Assembly (NCBI GenBank): GCA_030447125.1
Contig: JAUJLZ010000007.1
Span: 1 to 25,583 of the forward strand
Direction of reading: 5' to 3'
DNA length: 25,583 nt
Source of the DNA: Acidimicrobiales bacterium
GTDB taxonomy: Bacteria > Actinomycetota > Acidimicrobiia > Acidimicrobiales > CADCSY01
The translations under genes were made by a program, and so were the position numbers. Position 1 is the first letter of the stretch; every line of letters starts with the position of its first letter. Shown piece by piece: positions 23,712 through 25,583 of the stretch. The notes below the pieces were generated by a model. The model was given only the letters and a program-made list of their open reading frames with translations, was not told where the DNA came from and made no database searches.

Positions 23712-24662
23712 GTGATCCCCGAGCGAGTCCTCGCGCCCTTCACCGAGGCCTCGTTCCGATCAGGGCTGGTCATCGGCGGGATCATGCTGCTCGTTGGTGT
23801 TGGAGGTGCCTTGGCCTGGCGGTCCCGGAAAGAGGACCCCCTCCCCGCCGCCGGGCTACTGATCGCCGCCGCCGGGGTGGCCGTCCTCCAACAGCTCGGC
23901 CAGCCTGCACCAGGCCTGGCAAGCGGAATCCTCGCCCTCGGCCTCGCCGGACTGGTGGCTGATCTAGCGCCCCGAGCCCGGCTCGCGTTGCCCCTCTTGG
24001 CCGTTCCGGGGGCCTTGATCCTGGCCACCGGCGTCGAGGTGGACCAGGTGTGGGCACCCTGGGCCATCGCCGCCACGGTGGTGCTCGGGGGTTCACTGGT
24101 CGCCGCCTTCGACCACCGGCGTGGGTCCCGACGGCTGGGTCCGGGGCTCATGGCGGTGTCCTTGGTGGGTGTCTTCATCACCGTTCCCGAGACGAGAGAA
24201 GCGCTGCCGGTGCTGGGCGCAGCCCTTCCGTTGGCCCTGCTGGGCTGGCCCACCCGCCTGGCCACGCTGGGCGCCGGCGGTGCGCTGGCCGCCACCGGTC
24301 TCCTGGTCTGGACGGTTGGCCAAGGGGGCACCTTCCGCGACACGGCCATCGTCGGCGGCCTCGCCTGCCTCGGGGTGCTGGTGGCCGAGCCGGTCGGCCG
24401 GGCGTTCCTGCGTCGACGTCCGCTCGCCCAGGGTCCGTTCCCCGTCTGGGCCTTACTGGCCATCCTCGCCACTCATGTAGCGATCGTTCTCGTCGCCGCT
24501 CGGGTGGCGGGCCTGCGCGACATGCAGCCGGCGGTGGCGTTGGCGGCTCTCGCCCTGGCGCTCGCCGTCGGGGCGACGGTAGCCATCATCTTCATCGGAC
24601 AGACCCGGACGGGAAGGCCTGTGCTCGGCGAGCACGGCGCTCATCCGTCGCCAGGCCGCTGA
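23712..24662 (+). CDS. Polytopic membrane protein of unknown function
   Basis: A 316-residue, very hydrophobic protein with about nine or ten predicted membrane segments, from SGLVIGGIMLLVGVGGALAW to ALALALAVGATVAIIFIG, broken by short charged loops such as RSRKEDPLP and FDHRRGSRRLGPG. The short C-terminal tail is hydrophilic. I recognise no family motif. The GTG start lies 3 bp after the aminotransferase stop, so it is translated with the kinase and aminotransferase. The number of spans would allow a flippase, polymerase or acyltransferase role, but none is supported by specific residues. The tail may be altered: see the following gap. Confidence 0.7.
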   Translation: MIPERVLAPFTEASFRSGLVIGGIMLLVGVGGALAWRSRKEDPLPAAGLLIAAAGVAVLQQLGQPAPGLASGILALGLAGLVADLAPRARLALPLLAVPGALILATGVEVDQVWAPWAIAATVVLGGSLVAAFDHRRGSRRLGPGLMAVSLVGVFITVPETREALPVLGAALPLALLGWPTRLATLGAGGALAATGLLVWTVGQGGTFRDTAIVGGLACLGVLVAEPVGRAFLRRRPLAQGPFPVWALLAILATHVAIVLVAARVAGLRDMQPAVALAALALALAVGATVAIIFIGQTRTGRPVLGEHGAHPSPGR

Positions 24663-24934
24663 CCCCTGCGTTCGCTGATGCCACTGAACGAATTCTCGAG
24701 TTCAACGAAGGAAGGCTTGAACAGCTCCACAGTTCCGGCCTGGTGAAAGACCCGTCTCCCCAAGGTGCTGGTGGCCGCCGGCGTCGTCTGAAGGCCAACG
24801 ACTCCAAAGCCAGGGCGTCGATCGATACCGGCGACGCCACCGCTGGCAACAGGAACAACACCGCTTCCGGTCATCGTAGTTCCCCCGCTCACGCTGCGGA
24901 CCGCCCGACACACGGCCGGTAGGATCGAAACACC
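24663..24934. other. Gene-free gap at the edge of the locus
   Basis: About 270 bp with visibly more A/T than its surroundings, for example around GAACGAATTCTCGAG. A reading in another frame (about 24663-24922, +) has a protein-like stretch ATERILEFNEGRLEQLHSSG but no good start in that frame. On the + strand TAGGAT (24920-24925) lies 9 bp before the ATG of the radical SAM gene and is its likely -10 box. Confidence 0.4.
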
Positions 24935-25583
24935 ATGTCCTGCCTGTGGTCCCGCCTCGAACCGCTGCTGGCCCAGGTCCAGAAGCCGGCCCGCTACATC
25001 GGCTGCGAGGACGGCGCCCAGGTCCCCGAGCACGCACCGCACAGGGTGGCGTGGCTGCTGGCCTATCCCGACACCTACGAGATCGGGCTGCCCAACCAGG
25101 GCCTGCAGATCCTCTACGAGATCCTCAACGAGCGGCCCGACGCCGTGGCCGAGCGCACCTATGCACCGTGGGTCGACCTCGAGGCGCTGCTCCGGAGCCA
25201 CGGCCTGCCGCTGTTCTCGGTGGACACCCACCGCCCGGCGTCCGACTTCGACATCCTGGCCTTCAACCTGTCGGCCGAGCTCGTCTACACCAACGTGCTC
25301 AACTGCATCGACCTGGCCGGCGTCCCGGTGCGCAGCGCCGACCGCAGCCCCGAAGACCCGCTGATCGGCGCCGGCGGGCACTGCACCTACAACCCCGAGC
25401 CCCTGGCTGACTTCGTCGACTTCTTCGTCCTGGGCGACGGCGAGGAGGTCATCGCCGACATCACTGAGCGGGTGGGGGAGTGGAAGGCGGGCGGACGTAC
25501 CCCCGGCTCCCGAGAGCGCCTGTTGAGAGACCTGGCCTCGGTCGAGGGGGTCTACGTCCCCTCCATGTACGACGTGGCCTACG
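24935..25583 (+). CDS. B12-binding-type radical SAM protein, N-terminal part (runs off the window)
   Basis: 216 residues of an open reading with no stop before the window end. It matches the N-terminal region of the TIGR03960-type family: QKPARYIGCEDGAQ, WLLAYPDTYEIGLPNQGLQI, ILNERPDAVAERTYAPWVDL, GLPLFSVDTHRPASDFDIL, LVYTNVLNCIDLAGVPV, and GGHCTYNPEPLADFVDFFVL with LGDGEE. The iron-sulfur CxxxCxxC motif would be beyond the window. Family members are conserved chromosomal genes often found near ribosomal and RNase genes, so this marks the edge of the glycan locus. ATG start with a TAGGAT box 9 bp upstream indicates a leaderless message. Confidence 0.9.
   Translation, partial: MSCLWSRLEPLLAQVQKPARYIGCEDGAQVPEHAPHRVAWLLAYPDTYEIGLPNQGLQILYEILNERPDAVAERTYAPWVDLEALLRSHGLPLFSVDTHRPASDFDILAFNLSAELVYTNVLNCIDLAGVPVRSADRSPEDPLIGAGGHCTYNPEPLADFVDFFVLGDGEEVIADITERVGEWKAGGRTPGSRERLLRDLASVEGVYVPSMYDVAY

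Noticed and set aside
24641..24874. Short - strand frame MTGSGVVPV... in the boundary gap
   Set aside because: Preceded by a GGGGGA that could resemble a ribosome binding site, but the product has no family features and it overlaps the tail of a well-supported gene; not strong enough to annotate.
1..25583. CRISPR arrays, tRNA/rRNA genes, insertion sequences, integrases
   Set aside because: No regularly spaced repeats, cloverleaf-like stretches, transposase motifs or terminal inverted repeats were seen in reading the window.

Overview
The window is high-GC DNA with frequent GTG starts, many genes beginning a few bases after a TAnnnT -10 box (apparently leaderless), a lipoprotein signal, and no ribosomal or tRNA genes. 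This fits a high-GC actinobacterium. The style (TAGGGT boxes, Wzz/tyrosine-kinase fusion, many glycan sulfotransferases) would suit the Acidimicrobiia, but that placement is an inference I cannot test here.

Nearly everything between about 110 and 24660 belongs to one cell-surface glycan locus. It carries six glycosyltransferases (five GT4/GT-B type and one GT2) and a small PglC-like phosphoglycosyl transferase that would start the chain on a lipid carrier. An ABC exporter is present as two separate genes, a Wzm-like permease and a Wzt-like ATPase with a C-terminal extension. There is also a chain-length/tyrosine-kinase protein (Wzz-Wzc type), sugar-tailoring enzymes (GNAT, NeuD/PglD-like acyltransferase, DegT-type aminotransferase, NAD-dependent epimerase), a beta-helix lipoprotein and two unassigned polytopic membrane proteins. 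Most striking are seven PAPS-dependent sulfotransferase loci: five intact, one broken by a single-base frameshift, and one reduced to its N-terminus. The product is most likely a multiply sulfated exported polysaccharide or glycolipid.

Layout: 2-1739 (+) end of an upstream gene, GNAT, phosphoglycosyl transferase; 1869-4482 (-) GT4 and membrane protein; 4536-6721 (+) sulfotransferase and beta-helix lipoprotein; 6753-9902 (-) GT4, sulfotransferase, GT4; 9980-13455 (+) Wzm, NeuD-like enzyme, sulfotransferase, epimerase; 13508-13705 (+) sulfotransferase remnant; 13669-15647 (-) sulfotransferase and GT4; 15734-16918 (+) Wzt; 16933-18006 (-) GT; 18084-19016 (+) GT2; 19075-20834 (-) two sulfotransferases, the first frameshifted; 20888-24662 (+) Wzz/tyrosine kinase, aminotransferase, membrane protein; 24663-24934 gene-free; 24935-end (+) start of a B12-binding-type radical SAM gene, probably the edge of the conserved chromosome. 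The locus is built from short back-to-back units split by five compact divergent promoter regions (53-86 bp).

Working model: the aminotransferase and acyltransferases prepare an N-acylated amino sugar; the phosphoglycosyl transferase loads the first sugar-1-phosphate on undecaprenyl phosphate; the glycosyltransferases extend it; sulfotransferases modify defined residues; Wzm/Wzt exports the chain, with the Wzt C-terminal domain possibly reading a terminal mark; the kinase controls length or assembly. No PAPS-synthesis genes, flippase, or C4/C6-dehydratase are in the window, so these must lie elsewhere.
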